Origin: Bradyrhizobium pachyrhizi | GTDB lineage: Bacteria; Pseudomonadota; Alphaproteobacteria; Rhizobiales; Xanthobacteraceae | Direction: 5' to 3' | Assembly (NCBI RefSeq): GCF_001189245.1 | Contig: NZ_LFIQ01000092.1 | Coordinates: forward strand, 94,895 to 126,993 | DNA: 32,099 nt | In this document: positions 8,244 to 15,503 of the stretch, piece after piece | How the letters are laid out: every line of letters begins with the position of its first letter | How positions within the stretch are numbered: the stretch's first letter is position 1 | Made by a program: the position numbers and the translations under genes | The notes under the pieces: generated by a model | Told to the model about the DNA's origin: nothing | The model's database searches: none | What the model saw: the letters and a program-made list of their open reading frames with translations, nothing else

Positions 8244-8436
8244 GGCTCGGCGGGCAATTTCCGGCTGGCACGCAAATTGCTGCCTATCGCCCTGAAAAAC
8301 CTGCAAAAATCGCACCTTCGCCATGCCCCAATCTCGCTGGATTTGGGGAGGTGCGATGTGCTAGCTTGCCGCAGGGTTCTCAAAATGCCGGCCTGAGCTA
8401 TCGGGACTGTCAGCTCAGCCAGCAATCTCTAAGAAA

Positions 8437-8640
8437 ATGGAGAGGGCGTTGAAGCATAAGTACTCGATTGGCGAGACCGTCTATTTCACGGCCAGCAACG
8501 TGGCGCGCCCCGCCGCGAGCGGCACCTATCAAGTGATCCGCCTGCTGCCGACCGACGGTGACGACTGCCAATATCGCATCAAGAGCTCGACTGAAGCTTT
8601 CGAACGGGTGGCCAAGGAGAGTCAGCTCGCGCTGTCCTGA
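8437..8640 (+). CDS. Small conserved-type hypothetical protein (67 aa)
   Basis: This small, basic, soluble protein begins MERALKHKYSIGETVYFTASN and ends RVAKESQLALS. The pattern (IGETVYF, GTYQVIRLLP, DCQYRIKSSTEAFERVAKESQL) suggests a compact beta-barrel of SH3/KOW-like size, as in short rhizobial hypothetical proteins; this is inference. The start is unclear. ATG 8437 has a poor ribosome site, while TTG 8449 sits six bases after GGAG (8439-8442) and would give a protein beginning MKHKYSIG. The 153-bp gap after it shows no gene. Confidence 0.65.
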   Translation: MERALKHKYSIGETVYFTASNVARPAASGTYQVIRLLPTDGDDCQYRIKSSTEAFERVAKESQLALS

Positions 8641-8793
8641 AGGAGTTGTGCGCAAGCCGGCGGCTGGAGCGGGTTCCGCGCCGCCGCCGTCAAAAGGCCC
8701 CGTTCGCAGATCCATTGTGCTGAAGGTTGGACGTCGGGGTGGCGGCGTTCGCCGTCGCCGATTGTGCTTACGCTGCGTTGAGGGACATCGCGC

Positions 8794-9741
8794 ATGAACT
8801 GGGCTTCCTCGCTGGATCAGATCTGGCGCTCACCGACCTTCCCGATGTGGCTGACGCTGGCCGCTGCGGGGTTCTTTGGGATCGTCGTTCTGGTCACGCT
8901 GCTGCGTGCGGAAAAATCCGTCGCCAACGGCGCGCTGACCGTGATCACGCTGCTGTCGATCGCGGTTGCGGTCGCTGCGACGATCCGTGGCTTCGGCCCA
9001 GGTGGGCAGGCGGCGCCGGCCGAGACACGGACGGCGCAACTGGCCAGCCAGACGGTGCCGGCGCTGGCCTGCGTCGACGATCTCGCCGGAGACGCCGTTC
9101 TCAACGCCTGCGAGAAGGTGCTGTTCGGTTCATCGGATACGGCGGCAGCGGCGGTCAGTTACGCTGCGGCGCAGATCTCGCGCCTGACTGCGCTCGGCGA
9201 CCTCGCGACCGCCGAGCGCAATTCGACCACCGAGTTGCAGGCGCTGCGCCGTGCCATCGAGCATGACCGCTACGGCTTGGTCGCCTATGCGCTGATGGCG
9301 CGCGACCACTGCACGCCGACCGCGTGCCCCGCGTTCCGCTCGCTCGGCGACAACCATCAGATCATCGCCAACATGAACGAGCGGACCTACGAGAACCTGA
9401 TCACGCGCTACGCGGGGTCGTGGAACGCGCCGGCCGGCGCCCAGGCGTCGGCCGTCTCCGGCCTGGTCGCGGCGCTGCCGCAGTCATTGCCCACCGGCAA
9501 GCCGACCAATGCGGAGTTTCCGAGCTCGGCGAACACGCCGCCGGTCAGCATCATGACGCCCGAGCCGGCAAAGCCAGCCGCCGCCGCACCCGCGCCGGCC
9601 GCGCGCGCCGCCGCGCCGCCCGCCGCAGCCCCGAAGCGGCCGCCGGCAGCGAAGCGCCCGGTCCAGATCGCGCCGGCCCCGGCCGCGCCGGCGCCGCCTC
9701 CTGCCGCCGCCAGCGCACCGGCGGCTGCGAACGAGCAATGA
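8794..9741 (+). CDS. Hypothetical membrane protein, two N-terminal helices and Ala/Pro-rich tail
   Basis: I do not recognise a named family. The 315-residue protein has two membrane helices, about 18-37 (MWLTLAAAGFFGIVVLVTLL) and 46-64 (GALTVITLLSIAVAVAATI). A predicted helical periplasmic or cytosolic domain at 85-215 contains four cysteines: C93, C106, and the pair C173/C178 in HCTPTAC. A low-complexity Ala/Pro tail (about 245-315) follows. The four cysteines could make two disulfides if the domain is periplasmic. Codon use is similar to its neighbours. Long alternative frames in the tail (for example 9324-9761) are GC-rich shadows. A compact hairpin follows the stop. Confidence 0.7.
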   Translation: MNWASSLDQIWRSPTFPMWLTLAAAGFFGIVVLVTLLRAEKSVANGALTVITLLSIAVAVAATIRGFGPGGQAAPAETRTAQLASQTVPALACVDDLAGDAVLNACEKVLFGSSDTAAAAVSYAAAQISRLTALGDLATAERNSTTELQALRRAIEHDRYGLVAYALMARDHCTPTACPAFRSLGDNHQIIANMNERTYENLITRYAGSWNAPAGAQASAVSGLVAALPQSLPTGKPTNAEFPSSANTPPVSIMTPEPAKPAAAAPAPAARAAAPPAAAPKRPPAAKRPVQIAPAPAAPAPPPAAASAPAAANEQ

Positions 9742-9746
9742 GCGTG

Positions 9747-9772
9747 ATGACGGCGGCTTGAGCCGCCGTCAT
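9747..9772 (+). terminator. Hairpin after the two-helix membrane protein gene
   Basis: ATGACGGCGGCT (9747-9758) and AGCCGCCGTCAT (9761-9772) are perfect inverse complements separated by TG. The real loop must be slightly larger. The stem is strong but only short T runs follow. It begins six bases after the stop codon. Confidence 0.5.
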
Positions 9773-9879
9773 TGCACTGTTCCGGCTTCGTTTGGCTCGA
9801 AAAACGCTCTAGTCCCGATATCCACCGCCGCGGAGAGCGCTCCCTTTTCAAAGCGCGCGCCGGCCGCTACATCCGGCGC

Positions 9880-10320
9880 ATGCCGCTTCATCTCATCAAG
9901 CTCGCCGTCGGTTGCGACTCCGTCAAGGAACTCAAGGGCTGGGTTGCCGAGCGGATGGCGACCGCGAAGAAAAAGGGCCTGCCGCTCCGTCACGTCCACA
10001 TCACGCGGATGACGCCGAAGCGCGAGGAGGAGATCCTTGCCGGCGGCTCGCTCTATTGGGTGATCCGCGGCGAGATCGCCGCGCGCGAGAAGATCATCGC
10101 CATCGAGCCGTTCCGCGACAAGGACGGCATCGGACGCTGCCGGCTGGTAATGCAGCCCAAGGTGATCGCGGTCTCGCCGCGGCCGATGCGGCCGTTCCAG
10201 GGCTGGCGCTACCTGACCGCGGACTCCGCGCCGGCCGATCTCACCAAGTCGAGCGCCGCCAGCGTGGCATCGATGCCCGAGCCGATGCGCCGCGAGTTGC
10301 GCGACCTCGGCTTGCTCTGA
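9880..10320 (+). CDS. DUF1489 family protein
   Basis: This 146-residue protein has the DUF1489 pattern. It begins MPLHLIKLAVGCDSVKELKGW and continues HVHITRMTPKREEEILAGGSLYWVIRGEIAAREKIIAIEPF. It ends with PRPMRPFQGWRYLTADSAPADL. The family is almost confined to alphaproteobacteria and its function is unknown. The start is set at ATG 9880 because the family begins at MPLHLIKL; the in-frame extension to 9772 overlaps the preceding hairpin and adds unconserved sequence. It converges with the next gene, leaving 19 bp. Confidence 0.88.
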   Translation: MPLHLIKLAVGCDSVKELKGWVAERMATAKKKGLPLRHVHITRMTPKREEEILAGGSLYWVIRGEIAAREKIIAIEPFRDKDGIGRCRLVMQPKVIAVSPRPMRPFQGWRYLTADSAPADLTKSSAASVASMPEPMRRELRDLGLL

Positions 10321-10339
10321 GGCCGATGACTGCCGCGAA

Positions 10340-11086
10340 CTACTGCGTCACGAGGTGCAGCCGGCTCCATTCGGACGCCGGGATCTCGACATAGCGGCTG
10401 CCGCCCGCATTGCTGACGGCGACGTCGAGCAGCTCGTGATCGATCCCCATCTCGCCGAGATAGCGTCGGAACTGGTCGGTGAAGACCGAGGTCAGGCTCT
10501 CGCGATGCTCGGCCGAGACGTTGGGCGCGAGCCGGTTGTGGATCGCCATGCCGCTCAGCACCACGCGGCTGCCTTCCGGCAGGCTGCGATGCACGCCGCC
10601 CGACAGCATCAGCACGCAGGCCAAATCGCAGGCAATGCCGGACAGCTTCTCCTTGGCGTCGAGCGGGCCGCCGGGCCGCTTGAGCGCGAAACATTCCTCC
10701 TCGGATTTCCCGGTGCAGGCCTCGACCTCGGTCGCCGCGACCGCGGCATCGATGCCGCGATCGCGCAGGATGCGGCCGAGGCTGGAGGCAACGTTGAGGT
10801 TGGAATTCCCTTTGACGTTGATCACCACCGGCAGCTTGCGGCCGTTCTGCCGGTCGAGGATCGCCAGCAGGCGCTTGTAGGTATCCCACTGCACGGCGCC
10901 CTCGGCGGCGATCCAGTCCGAGCAGCCCGGGCCGCAGGCATCAGGCGCACCATGCGCGACATAGAAGATCATCGCGCCGGGCGCCGAATTGACCCCGCCG
11001 ACCGGCGGCCGGGTCTGCGCCTGCACGAGGCCTGCGGCCACGAGCGCGATGCCGAAAGCAATGCCTTTCCTGAAATAACCGCTCAT
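10340..11086 (-). CDS. Periplasmic protein resembling COG3904 (ClpP-like fold), function unknown
   Basis: This 248-residue protein has a signal peptide (residues 1-23, MSGYFRKG...LVQAQ). Its pattern recalls the COG3904 predicted periplasmic group: CGPGCSDWIAAEGAV at 51-65, a VVINVKGNSN strand, then LGRILRDRGIDAAVA, and CDLACVLMLSGGVHRSLPEGSRVVLSGMAIHNR at 153-185. That order (sheet, small-residue turn, helix, then a His loop) resembles the ClpP/crotonase fold. Relatives I remember have a Ser in the C-S-A-C turn; here it is CDLAC, so the nucleophile may be lost. This is from memory and should be aligned. There are six cysteines in the mature protein (51, 55, 124, 132, 153, 157). panC lies upstream on the same strand, 120 bp away. 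Confidence 0.65.
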   Translation of the reverse strand: MSGYFRKGIAFGIALVAAGLVQAQTRPPVGGVNSAPGAMIFYVAHGAPDACGPGCSDWIAAEGAVQWDTYKRLLAILDRQNGRKLPVVINVKGNSNLNVASSLGRILRDRGIDAAVAATEVEACTGKSEEECFALKRPGGPLDAKEKLSGIACDLACVLMLSGGVHRSLPEGSRVVLSGMAIHNRLAPNVSAEHRESLTSVFTDQFRRYLGEMGIDHELLDVAVSNAGGSRYVEIPASEWSRLHLVTQ

Positions 11087-11206
11087 TCCGATCGCCTCTG
11101 AAAGGCGCGATCATCCACGCGTCGGCCGCGCAGATGAGGCCGAGCCCTCATTACAGGCTCGAACCCCGTTTGCGCATGAACCGCATCACACTTTCCGGAT
11201 CCTGCT

Positions 11207-12058
11207 CTATACCGCGATGTTGTCGATCAGGCGGGTGCTGCCGAGCTTTGCCGCCACCAGCATCCGCATCGGGCCGTCCTTCAGCGAGCCGATCGGCGCC
11301 AGGGAGGCGGCGTGGCGGACTTCGAGATAATCGAGCACGAAGCCGGCCCTGGTGATCGCCGCGGCGCCGTCGGCCATTGCAGTCGCGGTATCCTCGCCGG
11401 CGCGCAGGCGGCCGGCCGTTTGCTTCATCACCCGGTGAAGCTCGGGGGCGGCGCGCCGTTCCTCCGGCGAGAGGTAGACGTTGCGTGACGACATCGCGAG
11501 ACCGTCGCGCTCGCGCACCGTTTTGGACCCGATCACCTTGACCCCGAGGTCGAGGTCCGCGGCCATCTGGGTGACGACCCGGAGCTGCTGAAAGTCCTTC
11601 TCGCCGAAGATTGCGACGTCGGGCCGGACCTGGGTGAACAGCTTGCCGACCACGGTGGCGACGCCGCCGAAGAAATGCGGCCGGAAGCGATCCTCGAGCC
11701 CGGCGGTGGCCGGCCCCTCCGGCACGATCCTGGTGGCGAAGCCGTCCGGGTACATCGCCTTCACCTCCGGGTGCCAGATCAGGTCGACGCCCTCGGCGGC
11801 GAGCTTGGCGACGTCGGCCTTCCAGGTGCGCGGATAGGAGCCGAAATCTTCGGTCGGCGCGAACTGGGTCGGGTTGACGAAGATCGAGACGACGACCCGC
11901 TTGGCGCGGCGCTTGGCGAGCCGCACCAGCGACACATGGCCGTCATGGAGCGCTCCCATGGTTGGGACCAGCGCGACGGTTGCCTTCTTGGCGCGCAGGG
12001 TGTCGACGGCGCGACGAAGGGCGGGGACGGTACGGACGACGGTGGGATTTCTCGGCAT
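11207..12058 (-). CDS. panC: Pantothenate synthetase (pantoate-beta-alanine ligase)
   Basis: PanC joins pantoate to beta-alanine using ATP, through a pantoyl-adenylate, to make pantothenate for coenzyme A. The 283-residue protein shows [20 protein letters not shown] (the HxGH ATP site), [25 protein letters not shown], the pantoate/ATP segment [11 protein letters not shown], and [16 protein letters not shown] (the KMSKS-like loop). The length fits the family. I place the start at ATG 12058 ([10 protein letters not shown]...). The frame stays open to 12142, but the extra residues are Pro/Arg-rich and unlike the family. No panB or panD lies in the window. It is divergent from mipZ across 280 bp. 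Confidence 0.95.
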   Translation of the reverse strand: MPRNPTVVRTVPALRRAVDTLRAKKATVALVPTMGALHDGHVSLVRLAKRRAKRVVVSIFVNPTQFAPTEDFGSYPRTWKADVAKLAAEGVDLIWHPEVKAMYPDGFATRIVPEGPATAGLEDRFRPHFFGGVATVVGKLFTQVRPDVAIFGEKDFQQLRVVTQMAADLDLGVKVIGSKTVRERDGLAMSSRNVYLSPEERRAAPELHRVMKQTAGRLRAGEDTATAMADGAAAITRAGFVLDYLEVRHAASLAPIGSLKDGPMRMLVAAKLGSTRLIDNIAV

Positions 12059-12338
12059 CTGGTCTCGGCTCGTGGGGCAATCCGGGTGGGAACGAATCTG
12101 GGCGGGACGGGTTGGCGTTCGGCAGGTCACGCAGCTTACCAAGTCCGAACCACGATCGGCAAACCGGCCGATAAGCCTTACACGATCTCGAACGCGCGCG
12201 GATCAAAGCCGCCGATCGACTCAGCAGTCTTGCTTGATCGATTCATCAGCATGGCCGCAATTGATTTCCTGTCGCAGCGATGCATTTCACTTGACCGCAG
12301 CGGCGCTCGCTTTGAAGATCATTGCGGGGATTTGAATC
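12059..12338. promoter_or_regulatory. Divergent panC/mipZ intergenic region with four GANTC sites
   Basis: This 280-bp region must hold the promoters of both panC and mipZ. It contains four GANTC pentamers: GAATC 12094-12098, GACTC 12218-12222, GATTC 12240-12244 and GAATC 12334-12338. The last one directly abuts the mipZ ATG. About one is expected by chance at this base composition. GANTC is the target of the cell-cycle methylase CcrM in alphaproteobacteria. I see no confident -35/-10 boxes. Confidence 0.5.
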
Positions 12339-13262
12339 ATGTTGGTGCAGGCTCGTCAGGGTCAATCCGGCTCCGCACATGTCATCGTGCTGGGCAACGA
12401 GAAGGGTGGATCGGGAAAGTCGACCACCGCCCTGCATATCGCCGTCGCGCTGCTGAAGGCCGGGCAGCGCGTCGCCAGCATCGATCTCGACTGCCGCCAG
12501 CAGAGCTTCACCCGCTACATCAGCAATCGCCAGGCCTGGGCGCGACGCACCGGGCTCGACCTCGAGCTCCCGGTACACCACTGCATCAAGTACGGCGAGA
12601 CGATGCAGATCGAGGAGAACGAGAACGCGGAATTCCAGCAGTTCATGGCCGCGGTGAGTGCGGTGGAACGCGCCTATGATTTCATCGTCATCGATACCCC
12701 GGGCGCGGACAGCTACCTGATGCGGCTCGCGCATTCGATGGCCGACACGCTGGTGACGCCGATCAACGACAGCTTCCTCGATTTCGACGTGCTCGGCACC
12801 GTCGATCCCGCGACCTACGCGGTGACCGGCGAGAGCCATTATGCGGAGATGGTGCGCGACACCAGACGCAAGCGCCGCCAGCTCGATGGCGCCTCGACCG
12901 ACTGGATCGTGGTGCGCAACCGGCTATCGATGCTCGGTTCGCGCAACAAGCAGCTGGTCGCCGACGGCTTGAAGCAGCTGTCGCTGCGGCTCGGGTTCCG
13001 TTCGGTCGACGGCTTTGCCGAGCGGGTGGTCTATCGCGAATTCTTCCCGCGCGGGCTGACGGCGCTCGATGACATCGACGAGGCGACGCTCGGCACCCGC
13101 CCGAGCCTTGGGCACGTCACCGCCCGCGAGGAGGTGATGAGCCTGCTGCGCCAGCTCAAGCTGCCGCTCGACGAGCGCGGCCGCCGCCGGGCCGCCAACC
13201 GGGCCGAATGGTTCAGCCAGGTCGACAAGCCGCTGGAAGTCGACGACATCATCGGCAGCTAG
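12339..13262 (+). CDS. mipZ: Division-plane positioning ATPase MipZ
   Basis: MipZ is a ParA/MinD-type ATPase that binds near ParB at the chromosome poles and blocks FtsZ assembly there, so the division ring forms at midcell. This 307-residue protein has the deviant Walker A motif KGGSGKST at 22-29, the A' motif VASIDLDCRQQSFTRY (around 46-60), and the MipZ-type Walker B stretch FIVIDTPGADSYLMRLAHSMADTLVTPINDSFLDFDVLG. The DxxQQ/DCRQQ pattern and the long C-terminal extension (RRRAANRAEWFSQVDKPLEV) distinguish it from ParA and MinD. The start at ATG 12339 is 15 residues before the first strand. It is transcribed away from panC. GANTC sites upstream suggest methylation-linked control. Confidence 0.93.
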   Translation: MLVQARQGQSGSAHVIVLGNEKGGSGKSTTALHIAVALLKAGQRVASIDLDCRQQSFTRYISNRQAWARRTGLDLELPVHHCIKYGETMQIEENENAEFQQFMAAVSAVERAYDFIVIDTPGADSYLMRLAHSMADTLVTPINDSFLDFDVLGTVDPATYAVTGESHYAEMVRDTRRKRRQLDGASTDWIVVRNRLSMLGSRNKQLVADGLKQLSLRLGFRSVDGFAERVVYREFFPRGLTALDDIDEATLGTRPSLGHVTAREEVMSLLRQLKLPLDERGRRRAANRAEWFSQVDKPLEVDDIIGS

Positions 13263-13647
13263 GCCGCCAAGCTCTCCCTCGGGCAGGTTCCACGGCCGGC
13301 GCAGCAGGTGACGATCGTCACTTCCTGGACGGTGCAGAAGCACGGTAGTCTTGCGGGGTTTTCGGCCACTCCGTCGCCAATATGCCGGAACAAAGCTGGC
13401 CAGATCCGGTTTTCCCAAGCCAGCCGCGTTCCCGCTCCCGGTCGGTTGGTCTTGAGGTATTATCGTGCCGCAGAGCCATGGCGCCAGAAGCGAATGCACA
13501 AAGGTTGTGTGCACCGCACAATGAACGTGCTGCGAAGTCCCAACTTTTAGACTTCCTGTCACAGCGCTGTGACATATATTCTCAAAAGGAGGCCGAAGAG
13601 TCTCCGGCCAAGAACAGCCCTGAAAAGGCGGGCACCTCGAGGACGTC
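13263..13647. other. Intergenic region with several dyads before the alpha/beta hydrolase
   Basis: This 385-bp gap has no convincing gene; open frames at 13308-13550 and 13382-13651 have no recognisable features. It holds a perfect 14-bp palindrome GTGACGATCGTCAC (13308-13321), a TTGTG-N6-GCACAA dyad (13505-13521) and a perfect 18-bp palindrome (13557-13574) next to a TATATT box. A strong Shine-Dalgarno-like AAGGAGG at 13586-13592 is not followed by a usable start codon. Confidence 0.5.
13557..13580 (+). promoter_or_regulatory. 18-bp perfect palindrome adjoining a possible -10 box
   Basis: TGTCACAGCGCTGTGACA (13557-13574) is its own reverse complement and is followed at once by TATATT (13575-13580), a plausible -10 element. 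A regulator bound here would sit between -35 and -10 of a promoter for the hydrolase gene at 13648. The -35 position (CTTCCT, 17-bp spacing) is weak. The cognate protein is unknown. Confidence 0.4.
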
Positions 13648-14589
13648 ATGAAGCGTGGAATTCTCGTTCTGCTTTCTCTCTCCGTGGTGATCACGGCGGC
13701 CTATTTCACCGCGAGCAAGTGGGCGATCCGTCACGAAACTCTCATGTTCAAGGACCCGACGCGCGATGAGCGGCCGGTCGCGGTCGACGTTGCCGTGCGC
13801 TTCGACAAGGAGATGCAGGCCGACGCTGGCATGATAACGCTGCCGGTTGCGATCCTCAATCATGGCAATACCGTCAAATTCACCGAATATTCCTTCCTCG
13901 CGAACGTGTTCGCGGCGCGCGGCTATCTGACCATCAGCATTCAGAACGACCTGCCGTCGGACGGACCGATGGTGACCAAGGTCGGCGAGCTCTATGTCGG
14001 CCGCCTGCCGCAGTACCAGCGCGGCATCACCAACATCAAGTTCGCGATCGAGGAGATGAAGAAGCGCCAGCCGAACGCGGACTACAGCAAGCTGACGATG
14101 GTCGGCCATTCCAATGGCGGCGATATCGCGATGTATTTCGCCAAGCAGTATCCGGACGAGATCAAGAAGGTGGTGACGCTGGACAATCTGCGCGTGCCGT
14201 TCATGACCGACGGCAAGTTCAAGATCCTGTCATTCCGTTCGCATGACTCGCAGTTCAAGCCGGATCCGGGCGTCGTTCCCGATGCCGACGAATGCGAGAA
14301 GGCCGGCATCACCGTGGTGAACACCAACTTCCAGCACAACGACATGCGTGACACAGGGCCCGAGAAGGCCAAGGACTCGATCCAGGCCATGCTCGATAAA
14401 TTCCTCGCCGACACCGACAGCGCTGTCGCGCCGGTCGACACCAGGAATGCGCCGCCGAATATTCTGGAGCCCGGTCCCGTCTCGCTCTACGTGCCGGTCG
14501 AGAAACCTCAGACCTTGACCGATAAGCTCAAGAAGTCGCTCTCGCTGACCAAGACCGAGACGAAGAAGGATCCGTCGGTCACGAACTGA
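13648..14589 (+). CDS. Alpha/beta hydrolase fold protein, membrane-anchored or exported
   Basis: This 313-residue protein has an N-terminal hydrophobic segment (residues 3-20, RGILVLLSLSVVITAAYF) that acts as a signal or anchor. An alpha/beta hydrolase core follows: LPVAILNHGNTVKFTEYSFLANVFAARGYLTISIQ (about 65-99), where NHG is the oxyanion-hole loop, and the nucleophile elbow GHSNGG at 153-158 with S155. H230 in NTNFQHNDM is the likely catalytic histidine, and the acid is probably near D199-D208. The last 60 residues (APPNILEPG...KTETKKD) are a Pro/Lys-rich tail of unknown role. GAGGA four bases before the ATG is the ribosome site. The substrate is unknown; an esterase, lipase or polyester hydrolase is possible. 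Confidence 0.8.
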   Translation: MKRGILVLLSLSVVITAAYFTASKWAIRHETLMFKDPTRDERPVAVDVAVRFDKEMQADAGMITLPVAILNHGNTVKFTEYSFLANVFAARGYLTISIQNDLPSDGPMVTKVGELYVGRLPQYQRGITNIKFAIEEMKKRQPNADYSKLTMVGHSNGGDIAMYFAKQYPDEIKKVVTLDNLRVPFMTDGKFKILSFRSHDSQFKPDPGVVPDADECEKAGITVVNTNFQHNDMRDTGPEKAKDSIQAMLDKFLADTDSAVAPVDTRNAPPNILEPGPVSLYVPVEKPQTLTDKLKKSLSLTKTETKKDPSVTN

Positions 14590-14678
14590 CGGGGCGGCCC
14601 GCGGTCCAGGCTGGCCTCTCACGTTGACCAATCCACTGCCGCGGCCCACATAGTGTTTGCTGTACGAGGCAAGCGCTG

Positions 14679-15419
14679 ATGGCCGGCAAGACGATCAAAC
14701 CGACATCCGGAAGCGATGTACGCCCGGCCCATGAGCCTGGCGTGCTGACATCCAGCGCGAACGACATCGCGGCATTCGTCGCCAGGGCGCGAGCGATGTC
14801 GCCGCATCGCGCCGGCGCCCACGGCAGGCTGGTGTTCGCGCTCGACGCCACGATGAGCCGGCAGCCGACATGGGACATGGCGTGCACGCTGCAGGCGGAC
14901 ATGTTCCGCGAAGCCGGCGCGCTCGGCAGTCTCGATATCCGCCTCGTCTATTATCGCGGCTTCAATGAGTGCCGTGCGTCGGGCTGGATCTCCGACAGCG
15001 CGCAGCTCGCGCGGCTGATGAGCAAGATCGATTGCCAGGGCGGCAACACCCAGATCGGCAAGGTGCTGTCCGAGACGCGTCGCGAAGCGGTCGAGGCAGG
15101 GGTGCGCGCCTTGGTGTTCGTCGGCGACGCGATGGAGGAGAGCGCCGACGATCTGTGCGCGAAGGCCGGCGAGCTCGGCCTGCTCAAGGTGCCGGTCTTC
15201 ATGTTCCAGGAGGGCAGGGATGCGACCGCCGAGCAAACGTTTCGCGAGATCGCGCGACTGACCGGTGGCGCCTGGTGCAGGTTCGATCCCGGCGCGGCCG
15301 CGCAACTCCGCGAATTGCTGCGTGCCGCCGCAGCCTATGCCGCCGGCGGCCGCGAGGCGCTGCTGCAGCTGGCCAAGACCGCGAGCGGCGCGGCGAAGCT
15401 GATCGGTCAGATGAAATAG
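14679..15419 (+). CDS. VWA domain protein
   Basis: This 246-residue cytoplasmic protein has a von Willebrand A fold. The MIDAS metal site is visible: the DxTxS motif in FALDATMS (D56, T58, S60), the second-loop threonine T124 in GGNTQIG, and the third-loop aspartate D150 in VFVGDAMEE. There is no signal peptide. VWA domains with an intact MIDAS bind a partner protein through Mg2+. A J-domain membrane protein gene follows 84 bp downstream on the same strand, and from memory this pairing recurs in Rhizobiales. The biological role is unknown. A compact hairpin (15429-15449) lies between the two genes. Confidence 0.85.
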   Translation: MAGKTIKPTSGSDVRPAHEPGVLTSSANDIAAFVARARAMSPHRAGAHGRLVFALDATMSRQPTWDMACTLQADMFREAGALGSLDIRLVYYRGFNECRASGWISDSAQLARLMSKIDCQGGNTQIGKVLSETRREAVEAGVRALVFVGDAMEESADDLCAKAGELGLLKVPVFMFQEGRDATAEQTFREIARLTGGAWCRFDPGAAAQLRELLRAAAAYAAGGREALLQLAKTASGAAKLIGQMK

Positions 15420-15428
15420 CGCCGCGTC

Positions 15429-15449
15429 GCGTCAGGCTCCGCCTGACGC
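15429..15449. repeat. Perfect 9-bp hairpin between the VWA and J-domain genes
   Basis: GCGTCAGGC (15429-15437) and GCCTGACGC (15441-15449) pair perfectly around a TCC loop, nine bases after the VWA stop codon. There is no T tract. It may be a dispersed palindrome or a processing or partial termination site within a two-gene unit. Confidence 0.5.
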
Positions 15450-15503
15450 CGGTGAAACGAAGCTTCGCATGCTTTTTGTCGCCGGGCCGCCTATATTCCC
15501 GAC

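Noticed and set aside
13308..13550. An 80-codon frame between mipZ and the hydrolase
   Set aside because: No ribosome site, no recognisable features, and it starts inside a palindrome.
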